A DNA stretch of 64,000 bases from F23-D06 sp947165685 (GCA_947165685.1 CAMVBK010000012.1:1-64000), one strand, 5' to 3'. Positions 51,203-60,936 are shown, counted from the first letter of the stretch. The notes: generated by a model not told the origin, from the letters alone. Program-made: numbers and translations.

Positions 51203-51574
51203 TTATTCATGTAGCAGCCACTTGCCGTCCACCTTGACAAGATCCAGTTTCTTGGTCTCTTCTTCGGGTGTCTCGTTGAAGGCAGATGTTGTGGATTGCT
51301 TCACTTCCACCACGGCGCTGTTCCCGTCGTCGGAAATCGTTTCAGAGAGAATCTCATAGCTGACAATCTTCACATTGAAGCCCTGGAATTTCTCAATCTG
51401 TTTCTTCACTTCCTCTTTGTCGGTGATGTCAGTGTAGGTGAACGCTTTCTCGTAGTCGCCGGCTTGGAGCGCTTTGTAGTACGCGTTGACCGTGTCTGTC
51501 GGGGATGCTTTTTTGCAGGAGGTCATGCCGAAGATGGCTGCCACAGCGCAAAGGAGAATGATGATTTTTTTCAT
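51203..51574 (-). CDS. Small DUF4878-like lipoprotein
   Basis: 123 residues from ATG 51574 (MKKIIILLCAVAAIFG). The lipobox GMTSC places the lipidated Cys at residue 20. The mature part resembles the DUF4878/NTF2-like fold: VNAYYKALQAGDYEKAFTYT at the start and LDLVKVDGKWLLHE at the end. Function unknown. Its promoter element and following hairpin suggest a monocistronic transcript. Confidence 0.82.
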   Translation of the reverse strand: MKKIIILLCAVAAIFGMTSCKKASPTDTVNAYYKALQAGDYEKAFTYTDITDKEEVKKQIEKFQGFNVKIVSYEILSETISDDGNSAVVEVKQSTTSAFNETPEEETKKLDLVKVDGKWLLHE

Positions 51575-51607
51575 AACGTATTTAAATTTGGTGAAAAAAA
51601 GACGCGG

Positions 51608-51615
51608 CAAATATA
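51608..51615 (-). promoter_or_regulatory. -7 promoter element TATATTTG for the DUF4878 lipoprotein
   Basis: Fits TAnnTTTG, 34 bases upstream of ATG 51574. Confidence 0.6.
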
Positions 51616-51645
51616 TACAATATTTTATTAGTCACGTTTATTTTG

Positions 51646-53064
51646 TCATTTTCCTCGCATCAGCTCGATGGACTCCACATCGAGACGCACTTTCAGCCAC
51701 GTTATCAGCCTGTTTTCCGCTTCTGGGTGGGCTCTCCCGTCCTTCCATTTCACATAGACGATCGGCATGGCGTGATGCTCCAAACTCTTGGTGTCGTAGC
51801 AATCCATGGAAGAAACTGCAAATTGTTGTATGTCAGGATATTGTGTGTAAATTTCCTTCACTAATTGTTCCGTGTTTTCAGACGATCCGGTCAGTTTGTG
51901 CAGTTCAGCCCGCAGTTCCGCGATGGTGGAGTCTTGGCGAGCGATTACATCATCTTTCTTGTCGATGATGTCCTCGATGACCTGGTTTTGCCGGGTGACA
52001 TCAAGAAGCCCTTCGGTCTGTTTGACGACCAATTTGGCGCGGTCGAGGCCGTATTCGGTCTGCATGATGGTCTCCATGCGTTCGATGTCCTCGTCCGTCA
52101 AGGGTTTCCCGATGACCCGTAGCGTCAGCGTTTGCGACTTTTTGGCATATTTTTTTTGGGAGTCGATTAGTTGCACGTTATCAAAGAACGGTGTCAGCTG
52201 GATATCATGCACAAATTTGATGGTCTGGGTGTTGAAAGCTGATTCTTGCACAAGGTTGATGGCCATGAAGACGCTGGGAATCATCACGAGGATGGCGAAT
52301 GCGTAGATCATGCGTTTCACGGCGTTGAGGCGGGAGTCGTTCATGTAGCGAACTTCCGGGAAGCCGAGGAAGCGCACCATGACGAAGGTGGCCAGGGCGA
52401 TGAAGAAGGAATTGATGAAGAAGAGGTAGAAGGCTCCCCCGAAGTAGCGCAGTTGCCAGGTGGCCAGGCCGAAGCCGGCTGTGCAGAGCGGCGGCATGAG
52501 GGCGGTGGCGATGGCCACGCCGGAGATGACCGTGAAGGGCTGGCTTTTGCGCGAGGTGGCCACGATGCCCGCCAGCCCGCCGAAGAAGGCGATGATGACG
52601 TCGAAGATGGTGGGCCGCGTGCGCGCCAGCAGCTCTGACTGCGCCTCGCTCAACGGGGAGATCAGGAAGTATAAGGTTGATGTTATCAGGCTGATAATCA
52701 CCATGATGATGAAGTTTCGCAGTGATTTCTTCAGCAAGTGCTCGTCTAAAATGCCCACCGAGAGGCCGATACCCATGATCGGGCCCATGATGGGTGAAAT
52801 CAACATGGCGCCGATGATGACGGCGGTGGAGTTGACGTTCAGGCCCACAGAGGCCACGATGATGGCGAAGGCCAGCACCCACAGGTTCATGCCACGGAAC
52901 TCCACACCGTCGGAGATGTACTTGACGGTGGCTTCGTAGTCCGTGTCATCTTTCAAGTGCGTGTATTCCAGTACTTTGTACCAGAATGTTCGTACCCACA
53001 CTTTGAGGGAGTGGCGTTTTCGCGGGCTTTGGGTTGTCTCTTCTATTTTGGGTTCTTCTTCCAT
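51646..53064 (-). CDS. DUF389 integral membrane protein
   Basis: 472 residues. The DUF389 core (about 50-215) has NVNSTAVIIGAMLISPIMGP, PIMGIGLSVGI and VISGVAIATALMPPLCTAGF, with about six membrane helices. After a seventh helix (about 220-240) a soluble C-terminal half of about 220 residues follows, including RVIGKPLTDEDIERMET and a coiled-coil stretch near 385 (RQDSTIAELRAELHKL). Function unknown; homologues are often called TIGR00341 proteins. hisS lies upstream on the same strand with a REP-like element between. Confidence 0.85.
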   Translation of the reverse strand: MEEEPKIEETTQSPRKRHSLKVWVRTFWYKVLEYTHLKDDTDYEATVKYISDGVEFRGMNLWVLAFAIIVASVGLNVNSTAVIIGAMLISPIMGPIMGIGLSVGILDEHLLKKSLRNFIIMVIISLITSTLYFLISPLSEAQSELLARTRPTIFDVIIAFFGGLAGIVATSRKSQPFTVISGVAIATALMPPLCTAGFGLATWQLRYFGGAFYLFFINSFFIALATFVMVRFLGFPEVRYMNDSRLNAVKRMIYAFAILVMIPSVFMAINLVQESAFNTQTIKFVHDIQLTPFFDNVQLIDSQKKYAKKSQTLTLRVIGKPLTDEDIERMETIMQTEYGLDRAKLVVKQTEGLLDVTRQNQVIEDIIDKKDDVIARQDSTIAELRAELHKLTGSSENTEQLVKEIYTQYPDIQQFAVSSMDCYDTKSLEHHAMPIVYVKWKDGRAHPEAENRLITWLKVRLDVESIELMRGK

Positions 53065-53076
53065 ATTTCATTATCC

Positions 53077-53101
53077 TCAGGGCTCTCTTCGTCCTCCCTG
53101 G
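53077..53101. repeat. Degenerate partial copy of the REP-like first hairpin
   Basis: CAGGGCTCTCTTCGTCCTCC keeps the CAGGG...CCCTG palindrome of the neighbouring full element, seven bases away. Confidence 0.55.
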
Positions 53102-53108
53102 CGTTGCT

Positions 53109-53167
53109 CCCAGGGCTCGCTTCGCTCACCCTGGGTTGACATAGGTCGGGCTTACAGCCCTTTTTGG
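53109..53167. repeat. 59-bp REP-like palindromic repeat, copy 2
   Basis: Same order as the copy at 39123-39181: CCCAGGG/CCCTGGG hairpin, TGACATAGGTC spacer, GGGCT-TAC-AGCCC hairpin with five T. Three substitutions in 59 bases. It lies between hisS and the DUF389 gene. Confidence 0.9.
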
Positions 53168-53168
53168 A

Positions 53169-54530
53169 TTAATGTATTAATGTGTTAATTAGGGCATCTA
53201 AGCAAAGGGTTTGCTGGGTGCCGGTTTGCATGTTCTTGAGGGTGTAGAGGTTTTGGGTGCGTTCGTTCTCGCCGGCCATGATGACGTAGGGGATGCCTTT
53301 TGCGTTGGCATAGTTCATCTGCTTGCCGATTTTGGCGCTATCGGGGTAGATTTCCGACGGGATGCCGGTGTCGCGGAGCTGTTTGAGCCCTTGCAATGCG
53401 TAGAGTTCGTCGTCGCCGCCGAAGTTGACGAACATGGCGGTGATGGGGGTGAGGATGTGTTGCGGGAAGAGGTTCAGCTCGTTGAGGACGTCGTAGATGC
53501 GCTCGGCACCGTAGGAGATGCCCACGCCGGACATGTTCTTCAGGCCGAAGATGCCGGTAAGGTTGTCGTAGCGGCCGCCGCCGGAGATGCTGCCCATCGC
53601 CACGTCCTTCGCCTTGATCTCGAAGATGGCGCCGGTGTAGTAGTTCAGACCGCGGGCCAGCGTCACATCGACTTCCAGCTCGGTGGCTATCTGCATTTTG
53701 GCCGTGTAGTCAAGGACTTTGCGCAGTTCCTCCACGCCTTTCATGCCGGTTTCGGAGGTGGCGAGCATTGCGGCCAGTTTGTCTAATACCTCGTCGTTGG
53801 AGAGTCCGCTGAGTTCGAACAGGGGCGACAGTCCATCGATGGACTCCTGCGAGATGCCGCGCTCGCGCATCTCCTCGCACACCTTCTCGCGTCCGATCTT
53901 GTCGAGTTTGTCGAGGGCCACGCACAGGTCGGTGACTTGGTCGGCGTTGCAGAAGATTTCGGCGATGCCGCTGAGGATCTTGCGGTTGTTGATTTTCATG
54001 ACGATATTGATGCCGAAAGCGCGGAACACCTCGTCGGTGATTTCGACCAGTTCCGCCTCGTTGAGCAGTGAGTTGCTGCCGATGATGTCAACGTCGCACT
54101 GGTAGAACTCGCGGTAGCGGCCTTTTTGCGGTCGGTCGGCGCGCCAGACGGGCTGCATCTGGTAGCGTTTGAACGGGAAGGTGAGCTCGTTCTGGTGCTG
54201 CACGATGAAGCGGGCGAACGGTACCGTCAGGTCGTAGCGCAGGCCTTTCTCGCAAAGTTCGGAGGCCAGTTTGTTGACGGACTTGTTCTCGTCATGAAAG
54301 TCAACTCCTTTTGTGAAGTCCCCGGAGTTGAGGATTTTAAACAGCAGGCGGTCGCCCTCCTCGCCGTACTTGCCCATGAGGGTGGAGAGGTTCTCCATGG
54401 CGGGTGTCTCGATGGGGAGGCATGCGTGCCTGTGGAAAACGTTGCGGATGGTGTCGAAGATATAATTGCGCCGCATCATTTCGACGGGCGTGAAGTCTCG
54501 GGTGCCTTTTGGGATGGACGGTTTAACCAT
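53169..54530 (-). CDS. hisS: Histidyl-tRNA synthetase
   Basis: Charges tRNA-His. 453 residues from ATG 54530 (MVKPSIPKGTRDFTP); a longer frame crosses the promoter element. Class II motif 1 region MMRRNYIFDTIRNVF, motif 2 QPVWRADRPQKGRYREFYQC, histidine-binding ARGLNYYTGAIFE, motif 3 SGGGRYDNLTGIFG and MSGVGISYGAERIYD, then an anticodon-binding domain (about 355-453). Confidence 0.97.
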   Translation of the reverse strand: MVKPSIPKGTRDFTPVEMMRRNYIFDTIRNVFHRHACLPIETPAMENLSTLMGKYGEEGDRLLFKILNSGDFTKGVDFHDENKSVNKLASELCEKGLRYDLTVPFARFIVQHQNELTFPFKRYQMQPVWRADRPQKGRYREFYQCDVDIIGSNSLLNEAELVEITDEVFRAFGINIVMKINNRKILSGIAEIFCNADQVTDLCVALDKLDKIGREKVCEEMRERGISQESIDGLSPLFELSGLSNDEVLDKLAAMLATSETGMKGVEELRKVLDYTAKMQIATELEVDVTLARGLNYYTGAIFEIKAKDVAMGSISGGGRYDNLTGIFGLKNMSGVGISYGAERIYDVLNELNLFPQHILTPITAMFVNFGGDDELYALQGLKQLRDTGIPSEIYPDSAKIGKQMNYANAKGIPYVIMAGENERTQNLYTLKNMQTGTQQTLCLDALINTLIH

Positions 54531-54555
54531 AATGTATGCTTTTTCAAACGGACGG

Positions 54556-54563
54556 CAAAAATA
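54556..54563 (-). promoter_or_regulatory. -7 promoter element TATTTTTG for hisS
   Basis: Fits TAnnTTTG, 26 bases upstream of ATG 54530. Confidence 0.6.
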
Positions 54564-54641
54564 CAAAAATAGTTGATTCACCCGCCATGTGGATTGCACT
54601 ATGCATGCGGTCGAGTCAGCGTGCCCTGTCTTTTTCAGGTC

Positions 54642-55598
54642 TCAGAATTTCCGCAGGTCTTCCCTTTCGAAGGAGTCGATGGAGAAGATGTCGTCGCTGT
54701 TGACACGGATGACGAGGAGCTTCTCTTTGTGGGCGAGTTCTGCGGCCCCTTTTTCGTAGTTGATGGCGGCCATGGCGGCATACACCTCTTTGCCGTCGTA
54801 TTCGGGGAAGAGTCGCCGGAAATGGCCCATTTGGTGCAGGAATCTTTTCACGTTGGCTTCCGTGCAGTTGGCCTTGACCTCGACGGGTATCGCCATTTCT
54901 TCGTTGCTAAGCAGGACGTCCACTTCCATCGCGATTTTTTCAGACGGAATGCTCCTTTTCAAATTTCTGCCGCTGTTGTGCAGTTCGAGTCCAGCTTTCT
55001 GGAAAATTCTCTCTGTCGAGGAACTGACCAGACCTTCCACGATATGTCCTGTGGTGCCGCTGAGTTGACGGGAGAGCCGTTTCACTTCCAAGGAGGTCTC
55101 TTTCAGCTGTCGGTCGGTCTCCGCGAACAAAGCATCTAGTTCGCGCTTCCGCTTTTCCTGCTCTCGGTCCCGTTCTTGTCTTTCCTGCTCCCTCTGTTGC
55201 CTTTCCTGCTTCCGCAGTTGCTTTTCTCGCTCCCTTTCCTGCTCCCTCTGTTGCCTTTCCTGCTCCCGCTGTTGCCTTTCCTGCTCCCTTTCCCGTTCTC
55301 TCAGTTGCCTTTCCAGCTCTCTCGCCCGTTCTCTCTTCTCTTGCTCAATCTGCGATTGCTTGGTGATTTGCGCGATTTCGTCCAAGGTCTCCCTCATGTG
55401 GCGGGCCCAGCGGTCGTGCTCCTTCCGGGAGTTCTCCAGCCATTCGTCGCGCTCGGCGGCTTTGCGTGCAAACTCCATGTTTTCCATACGCATCTGATTG
55501 ATCATCAGTTCGTTTCTGTCAATTCTCTCGGTGTTCTTCAACACCATCTGCCTTAATTGTGGCATGTCAAAATCCTTACGTGCTACTTCGTTTTGCAT
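54642..55598 (-). CDS. Coiled-coil protein with C-terminal PD-(D/E)XK-like (DUF3782-type) domain
   Basis: 318 residues. An N-terminal helical region leads into a highly charged run of Arg, Gln and Glu (about 88-150) made of degenerate RQQREQE units. The C-terminal 120 residues contain MEVDVLLSNEEMAIPVEVKA, an Asp then Glu-x-Lys arrangement typical of PD-(D/E)XK folds, then FRRLFPEYDGKEVYAAMAAI. Similar proteins are annotated DUF3782; nuclease activity has not been shown. No signal peptide, so cytoplasmic. A TATCTTTG element lies 29 bases upstream. Confidence 0.78.
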   Translation of the reverse strand: MQNEVARKDFDMPQLRQMVLKNTERIDRNELMINQMRMENMEFARKAAERDEWLENSRKEHDRWARHMRETLDEIAQITKQSQIEQEKRERARELERQLREREREQERQQREQERQQREQEREREKQLRKQERQQREQERQERDREQEKRKRELDALFAETDRQLKETSLEVKRLSRQLSGTTGHIVEGLVSSSTERIFQKAGLELHNSGRNLKRSIPSEKIAMEVDVLLSNEEMAIPVEVKANCTEANVKRFLHQMGHFRRLFPEYDGKEVYAAMAAINYEKGAAELAHKEKLLVIRVNSDDIFSIDSFEREDLRKF

Positions 55599-55627
55599 AG
55601 TCTTTGATGTATATTAAAAACGCGCCG

Positions 55628-55635
55628 CAAAGATA
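55628..55635 (-). promoter_or_regulatory. -7 promoter element TATCTTTG for the coiled-coil nuclease-fold gene
   Basis: Fits TAnnTTTG, 29 bases upstream of ATG 55598. Confidence 0.6.
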
Positions 55636-55873
55636 CAATAAAAATCAATCGCTATTGATGCTTTCTGTAAATTTTTATTTTACTGAATATCAATGTATTA
55701 GTATTTATGTGTGTAATAATTTTAAGAATTTATTGTTAATTATGTTTTCAAACTTCGTAAGGTTTCGCTGTGTCTGCCGCTGATTGTGATGAATTGTCAG
55801 GGTTGCGAAAACAAGCGATGACCAATGAACTTGGACTTAGGCATTTTCCAGGTGCGTCTTTCCGAAAAATTAC

Positions 55874-55881
55874 TATTTTTG
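55874..55881 (+). promoter_or_regulatory. -7 promoter element TATTTTTG for the type A T9SS substrate
   Basis: Fits TAnnTTTG. It lies downstream of the longest possible start (55825), which favours ATG 55912. Confidence 0.65.
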
Positions 55882-55911
55882 CGGGATGAATCTGAAAAAA
55901 GACAGTTTGCT

Positions 55912-58900
55912 ATGAAAAAAACGAAGGCTTCTATATCCCGAATACCGCAAACGGAAGGGATTTCTCGCGTGGTGGACGTTTTTCTTCTTTTCGTGACCAT
56001 GCTGTTTCCCGCTTTGTACGGTGAAGCGCAGAACGACAGCTGCCTTGTCGCGGCAGTCCCGCTGACGGTTGAGGTTGACACTTCCGAGAATCTCCTCCGC
56101 CTGCCCGCCTGCTGGATAGTACGGAATACAGACACCGCGAGCACCGCCTATCTGCCGTATCGCTACTACGGCAGTAACGTCTGGGGCGTCAGACCGCATG
56201 ACTACCTGACCTTCCCAGACGCGTTCAGCATGATTGCACTGCCCCCCATCGACACCGCTGTGCTGCATGTCGGCCAGCTTTGCCTTTCGTTCTCGGCCTC
56301 TCGATCCGGGTATGCGCTCTACACCCCCACCATTGAGGTTGGCATTTGGGAAGACACCTGCGACCTTGCGTCCTTCGTGCCGCTGAAGACCCTCCACCAC
56401 ATCCCTAACACCGCCCAGCCGTATTGGGTCTCGCTTGCCGGTTACCAGGGACAGGGCAACAGGGTGGCACTCAAGATAACGGATTCCCACAGTAATTGGC
56501 TATGCGGAGCCCGGTTGAGCGACATAAACCTATACCCGTTGACGGACTGCCTGCCCCCGTACAATCTGTATGCCACTCAGCTGACCGACACTTCCCTGGT
56601 GCTGCATTGGGAGAACAGTGTCAGCCTTCCGGACGGATATCACCTTCGATATAGGCAAACCGGTGACAGCGTGTGGATAAGCGTTCCCGCAGCCCCGCAA
56701 GACCTCTCGTTACCTGTAACCGGGCTGTCACCCCACACATTGTATGAGTTTTGCCTTATCCCCGACTGTGACACCAGCTTGGCATCTCCCATGCTGTCGG
56801 TCAGCACCTACTGCGCGGGCATCGACTCGCTGCCCTGGGCGTGTGATTTCGGGACGGACAGCAGCACGCTTTACTCCACGCCTGTCCTCCCTGACTGCTG
56901 GATGCAAATCGGCCGGAATCCCGCAACCATTCATATTCAACAATACACGGAGCATTTCCTCGCCCTGAGCGACTACCAACAATTCTCCACATGGGTCATT
57001 CTTCCGCCCGTGAGCACCTCTGCGCATCATCTCGCCGACTTGCAAGTTTCGTTCCGAATGCGTAGTAGCGGTTACCAGGCACCGGAATACGGCCTTGTCG
57101 AAGTCGGTGTCATGGAAGATCCGGCAGACTCCAGCTCCTTTGTCCCCATAGAATCCATCACACACGTTCCGAGCAGCTGGTCCGCGTTCGAGATCCCGCT
57201 GTCGGGCTATGCAGGCTCAGGTCGCCATATTGCCATCCGAAGCGACGGAACCGTTGAAATCCATATTGACGATATGTCCATTGACACCATCTCCGCCTGC
57301 CCGCGGCCCTGCATCTTGCAAGTGGACAACGTCACGCTGACTTCGGCGGATCTGTCTTGGTCGGGCTACAACGCGCAGCATCCTGACTTCGCCGTGCAAT
57401 ACAAGAGGCAATCCGACACGGCCTGGGAATCGCTGTCCTTCGTGGCGGATTCATCGCAGTACACGCTCACGGACCTGCAGCCCCTTTCCCAATACAGCGT
57501 GCGAGTGGTGGCGGGCTGCGACACTTCAAAGGTCTCTGAGACGGTCACGTTCAACACGGCGTGCGGAACGATCGGCGCGGTGCCCGCGTCGTGGGATTTC
57601 GAGACGAACAACATTGGCGGCACGCCCAACCGTCCGCAGCCGGCCTGCTGGACCGTTTACAATCCCGATGCGGCATGGGTGATTGAGGAACCGTCGTATG
57701 CCCATTCCGGTTCACGCCACCTGCGTTTCAGCGCCGCTGGCCGGCAGTTCCTTGTTTTGCCCGAAATAGACACTACGGTGCTTGAAATCAATAAATTACA
57801 GCTTTCTTTTTATGCGCGTTCATCCAACAGCACCCATCCGACAGCGTTCACGGTCGGTGTGATGACATCCCCTGATGACACGGCCTCCTTCCAACCCGTC
57901 AACACGGTTACGCAAGTCCAGTCAGACTACAGGTTGTTCACCCTTCCGTTGGATGAGTATGGCGGAAACGGAACATTTGTCGCCTTGCGGTTTGTCGGGG
58001 AGACGAACACTTTCCGCTTCATTGACGACGTTGTCCTCGACACGGTCCCCGCCTGCCCGCGCATCAACGAGGTCACCGTCAGCGACATCACGCCCAATTC
58101 GGCGGTCATCCGCTGGTTAGGTTACCGACAGGAGAACCCGCAACACACCTTCTACTATCGGAAAGAGGGAGATGAACAGTGGGAGACACAAACGGTCTCC
58201 TTGAGTGGTCCGCAATACACTTTGGCGGGGCTGGACCACTCCTCGCGCTACGAGTGCCGTTTCGCTGCCGGTTGCGCTCCCGACTCGCTGACCTCCGTCA
58301 TGACCTTCAGCACGGCGTGCGACCTGATCAGCGAGATGCCCGTCCGTTGGGACTTCGAGACGAACAACACGTCCGGCACGGCCAGCGCCCCGCTGCCCGC
58401 CTGCTGGAGCCGTGCCGACAACACCTATCCTTACGTTTACAACACCGCCGGCCAAGCCCTCTCCGGGTCACACGCACTGCGTCTATACTGCCAGGCCTCC
58501 CGCTTCGGCATCCTCCCGCCCGTTGACACGCTCGCCTGGCCTCTGCGCGAGCTCCAGCTCTCATTCTACATCAAAGGCACCGTCAATGCTTCGGCCACCC
58601 CGCCCACCATCTTGCTCGGGGCTTTGACCGACCCCTCGGACACGAGTACTTTCGAGGTGATAGACACGCTTCCCCCGCTGAACGCCAACTACAAACTGGT
58701 GGATATCCCGCTGGGCTCCTACACGGGGAACGGCACCTGCCTGGCCCTTAACGTCATCCCCGGGTATCCCATGGACTTTTTCACCTTGATTCTTATCGAC
58801 GACATGATCCTCTATCCGGCCCCCTCTTGTCCCAGGCCTTCCAACTTGGCGGCCATCCACTCCACCACGAGTTCCATTGAACTCAACTGGGACCATGATG

Positions 58901-60864
58901 TGGATTCTGCGCGGTATGTCATCCATTACAAATCCGCCAATGGCGTGGAGTGGCTCGCCGACACGACGGGATTTCTGGCTTCCGGCACCTACACCGCCGC
59001 TGGCCTCCAGCCTAACACGGTCTATCAATTCGTGGTGGAGGCGCTCTGCAACCCCTGTTTCCCGACAGACACCGTCGTAGCCGCCACGGTTTGCGGCTAC
59101 ATGGACTCCATGCCGCAATTCTGGGATTTCGAGGAGTATGACGACTCGCTCCGAATGCCGGAATGCTGGCGGAAAATACGTCCTGCCAACGACAACGGTT
59201 TCCCGCGCATCTGGCCCGATGCAAACTACGCCCACAACAGCGGGGCATCGTTCAACTTCTTCAGGTCCAGCGGGACCTATGTGATACTGCCCGCGCTGAA
59301 CGACACGATAGCGGCCCGGGATTTGAGGCTGTCTTTCTATGCGAGGAAAGGAAGTTCTGACTACTGGAGCAACCCCGAACTGGAGATTGAAGTCGGCGTG
59401 ATGAGCAACCCTTACGACCCCATGACCTATACTCCTGTGCAGAGCATTGACAACTTCCAATACGACTACCAATATTTCGACCTGCATCTTTCCTCCTACA
59501 CGGGCGACGGGAAGTACATTTGTATCAAGGACGTGACGACACCGAATAGCGGTGACATCTATATTGACGACTTGACGTTGGATTATATCCCGGTGTGCCA
59601 TCTCCCGGAAAACCTTGCGGCAAGCGAAGTGACGAGCCATTCAGCGCGTCTCCACTGGACGGGATTCGACAGCTACTATCCTGACTATATCGTGCATTAC
59701 CGTGCGTCAGGCGGCGGAACCTGGATGGAGCAGTCGTTCTCCGCGACGAGTCCTTCCTTCCTGCTTGACGGGCTTTCGCCTGACACGCCATACGAGGCGT
59801 TCCTGACCCACAGCTGCGATGAAAGCACACCGTCCGGTACCCTCTTGTTTACCACTGGATGTCAACCGTTTGATTCCATTCATATCTTCAACTTGTCAGA
59901 TGTCTCTGTCACGCTGGCCGTCACGGGTGCCGAAATCGGTGACACCCTCGTGGTCCACTACCGTCCCGTGGACGGTGACGAATGGCAGACGGCTTTGCTC
60001 ACTGGCGACAATCCGACTCTTCCGGGGCTGTCGCCTTCTACCTCTTACGAACTTTTCGTGACAAGGACCTGCAATGCCGAGGAACCGTCGGACACGCTGC
60101 TGTTCACCACAGACTGCGGGCGCATTCGTTCGCTGCCGCGCATCTGGGACTTCGAGGACGACCTCTCGGAAGATACGCACCTCCCCCTCTGCTGGTGGCG
60201 ATTCTCAGGCTCGAATTTCCCCTCTGTCATTTCGACTCACTCACATTCTGGGAGCAACGCTCTCAGGTTCAAACCTGTGTGTGCCGCTGTGCTGCCCAGG
60301 CTTGACGACAGCATTCCCGCCAACACTGTCACGGTCTCCTTTTATGCGAAAGCCATCGCCATCACTGCTTCTGCGGGCAGCACCGTCGAAGTGGGCGTTT
60401 TAGAAGACCTTGAGGACGAGAGTTCGTTCACGGCAGTGGGGACAGTGGATGTTGTGAGCGCTATCCACCAAGAATATACCGTGCCGCTAAGCAACTATAC
60501 GGGTTCCGGAAAAACCATCGTTCTCCGATGCAGCACGGCAACGGCTTCGACGCTGTATGTGGATGACGTGCAGCTGCGTCTGACGGACGGAAGCGGAGTC
60601 GGCATCGGGGGGTATGGCAACCTTGATGACTTCGTCCGCCTCTATCCGAACCCTGCGCGAGAGTACATAGACATCCGCTTCAGCGATGACAACGTTGCCG
60701 TTCAGCGGATCGAAGTCTGTGATGTTTACGGGAAGGTTGTCCAGACAACTGGCTTTCAAGGCAACCCGACCCGTACGGATGTCTCGATGCTCTCCAGCGG
60801 TGTCTATTTTGTAAGGATTATTTCGGACAGAGGTGTTTTCGCAAAGGGGTTCATCAAGAAGTAG
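55912..60864 (+). CDS. Large secreted fibronectin III / MAM-like repeat protein with T9SS type A sorting domain
   Basis: 1650 residues from ATG 55912 (MKKTKASISRI). A hydrophobic segment about residues 24-38 ends GEAQ, a long signal peptide. The mature chain alternates fibronectin III modules (phrases such as SAVIRWLGY, SARLHWTGF followed by LxxYEF) with about six beta-sandwich modules that begin MPxxWDFE and contain PACW and LQLSFYA, similar to MAM/concanavalin-like folds. The C-terminal 80 residues are a type A sorting domain (VRLYPNPAREYIDIRF, VCDVYGKVVQTTG, LSSGVYFVRIISD, ending FIKK). Surface display or release through the T9SS is predicted; the ligand is unknown. Confidence 0.9.
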   Translation: MKKTKASISRIPQTEGISRVVDVFLLFVTMLFPALYGEAQNDSCLVAAVPLTVEVDTSENLLRLPACWIVRNTDTASTAYLPYRYYGSNVWGVRPHDYLTFPDAFSMIALPPIDTAVLHVGQLCLSFSASRSGYALYTPTIEVGIWEDTCDLASFVPLKTLHHIPNTAQPYWVSLAGYQGQGNRVALKITDSHSNWLCGARLSDINLYPLTDCLPPYNLYATQLTDTSLVLHWENSVSLPDGYHLRYRQTGDSVWISVPAAPQDLSLPVTGLSPHTLYEFCLIPDCDTSLASPMLSVSTYCAGIDSLPWACDFGTDSSTLYSTPVLPDCWMQIGRNPATIHIQQYTEHFLALSDYQQFSTWVILPPVSTSAHHLADLQVSFRMRSSGYQAPEYGLVEVGVMEDPADSSSFVPIESITHVPSSWSAFEIPLSGYAGSGRHIAIRSDGTVEIHIDDMSIDTISACPRPCILQVDNVTLTSADLSWSGYNAQHPDFAVQYKRQSDTAWESLSFVADSSQYTLTDLQPLSQYSVRVVAGCDTSKVSETVTFNTACGTIGAVPASWDFETNNIGGTPNRPQPACWTVYNPDAAWVIEEPSYAHSGSRHLRFSAAGRQFLVLPEIDTTVLEINKLQLSFYARSSNSTHPTAFTVGVMTSPDDTASFQPVNTVTQVQSDYRLFTLPLDEYGGNGTFVALRFVGETNTFRFIDDVVLDTVPACPRINEVTVSDITPNSAVIRWLGYRQENPQHTFYYRKEGDEQWETQTVSLSGPQYTLAGLDHSSRYECRFAAGCAPDSLTSVMTFSTACDLISEMPVRWDFETNNTSGTASAPLPACWSRADNTYPYVYNTAGQALSGSHALRLYCQASRFGILPPVDTLAWPLRELQLSFYIKGTVNASATPPTILLGALTDPSDTSTFEVIDTLPPLNANYKLVDIPLGSYTGNGTCLALNVIPGYPMDFFTLILIDDMILYPAPSCPRPSNLAAIHSTTSSIELNWDHDVDSARYVIHYKSANGVEWLADTTGFLASGTYTAAGLQPNTVYQFVVEALCNPCFPTDTVVAATVCGYMDSMPQFWDFEEYDDSLRMPECWRKIRPANDNGFPRIWPDANYAHNSGASFNFFRSSGTYVILPALNDTIAARDLRLSFYARKGSSDYWSNPELEIEVGVMSNPYDPMTYTPVQSIDNFQYDYQYFDLHLSSYTGDGKYICIKDVTTPNSGDIYIDDLTLDYIPVCHLPENLAASEVTSHSARLHWTGFDSYYPDYIVHYRASGGGTWMEQSFSATSPSFLLDGLSPDTPYEAFLTHSCDESTPSGTLLFTTGCQPFDSIHIFNLSDVSVTLAVTGAEIGDTLVVHYRPVDGDEWQTALLTGDNPTLPGLSPSTSYELFVTRTCNAEEPSDTLLFTTDCGRIRSLPRIWDFEDDLSEDTHLPLCWWRFSGSNFPSVISTHSHSGSNALRFKPVCAAVLPRLDDSIPANTVTVSFYAKAIAITASAGSTVEVGVLEDLEDESSFTAVGTVDVVSAIHQEYTVPLSNYTGSGKTIVLRCSTATASTLYVDDVQLRLTDGSGVGIGGYGNLDDFVRLYPNPAREYIDIRFSDDNVAVQRIEVCDVYGKVVQTTGFQGNPTRTDVSMLSSGVYFVRIISDRGVFAKGFIKK

Positions 60865-60884
60865 GAATACATTCAAAAAAAAGC

Positions 60885-60892
60885 TATTTTTG
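60885..60892 (+). promoter_or_regulatory. -7 promoter element TATTTTTG for the M3 peptidase gene
   Basis: Fits TAnnTTTG, 45 bases upstream of ATG 60937. Confidence 0.6.
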
Positions 60893-60936
60893 CAAACTGT
60901 TTGAACGAGGAAAAAATTACAAACAAATTCCATATT

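Larger units (their letters stand above)
55599..55911. promoter_or_regulatory. AT-rich divergent promoter region
   Basis: Separates the coiled-coil nuclease-fold gene (minus) from the type A T9SS substrate (plus). It is markedly more AT-rich than the genes beside it. Both promoter elements are listed separately; no gene is supported in the middle. Confidence 0.6.
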
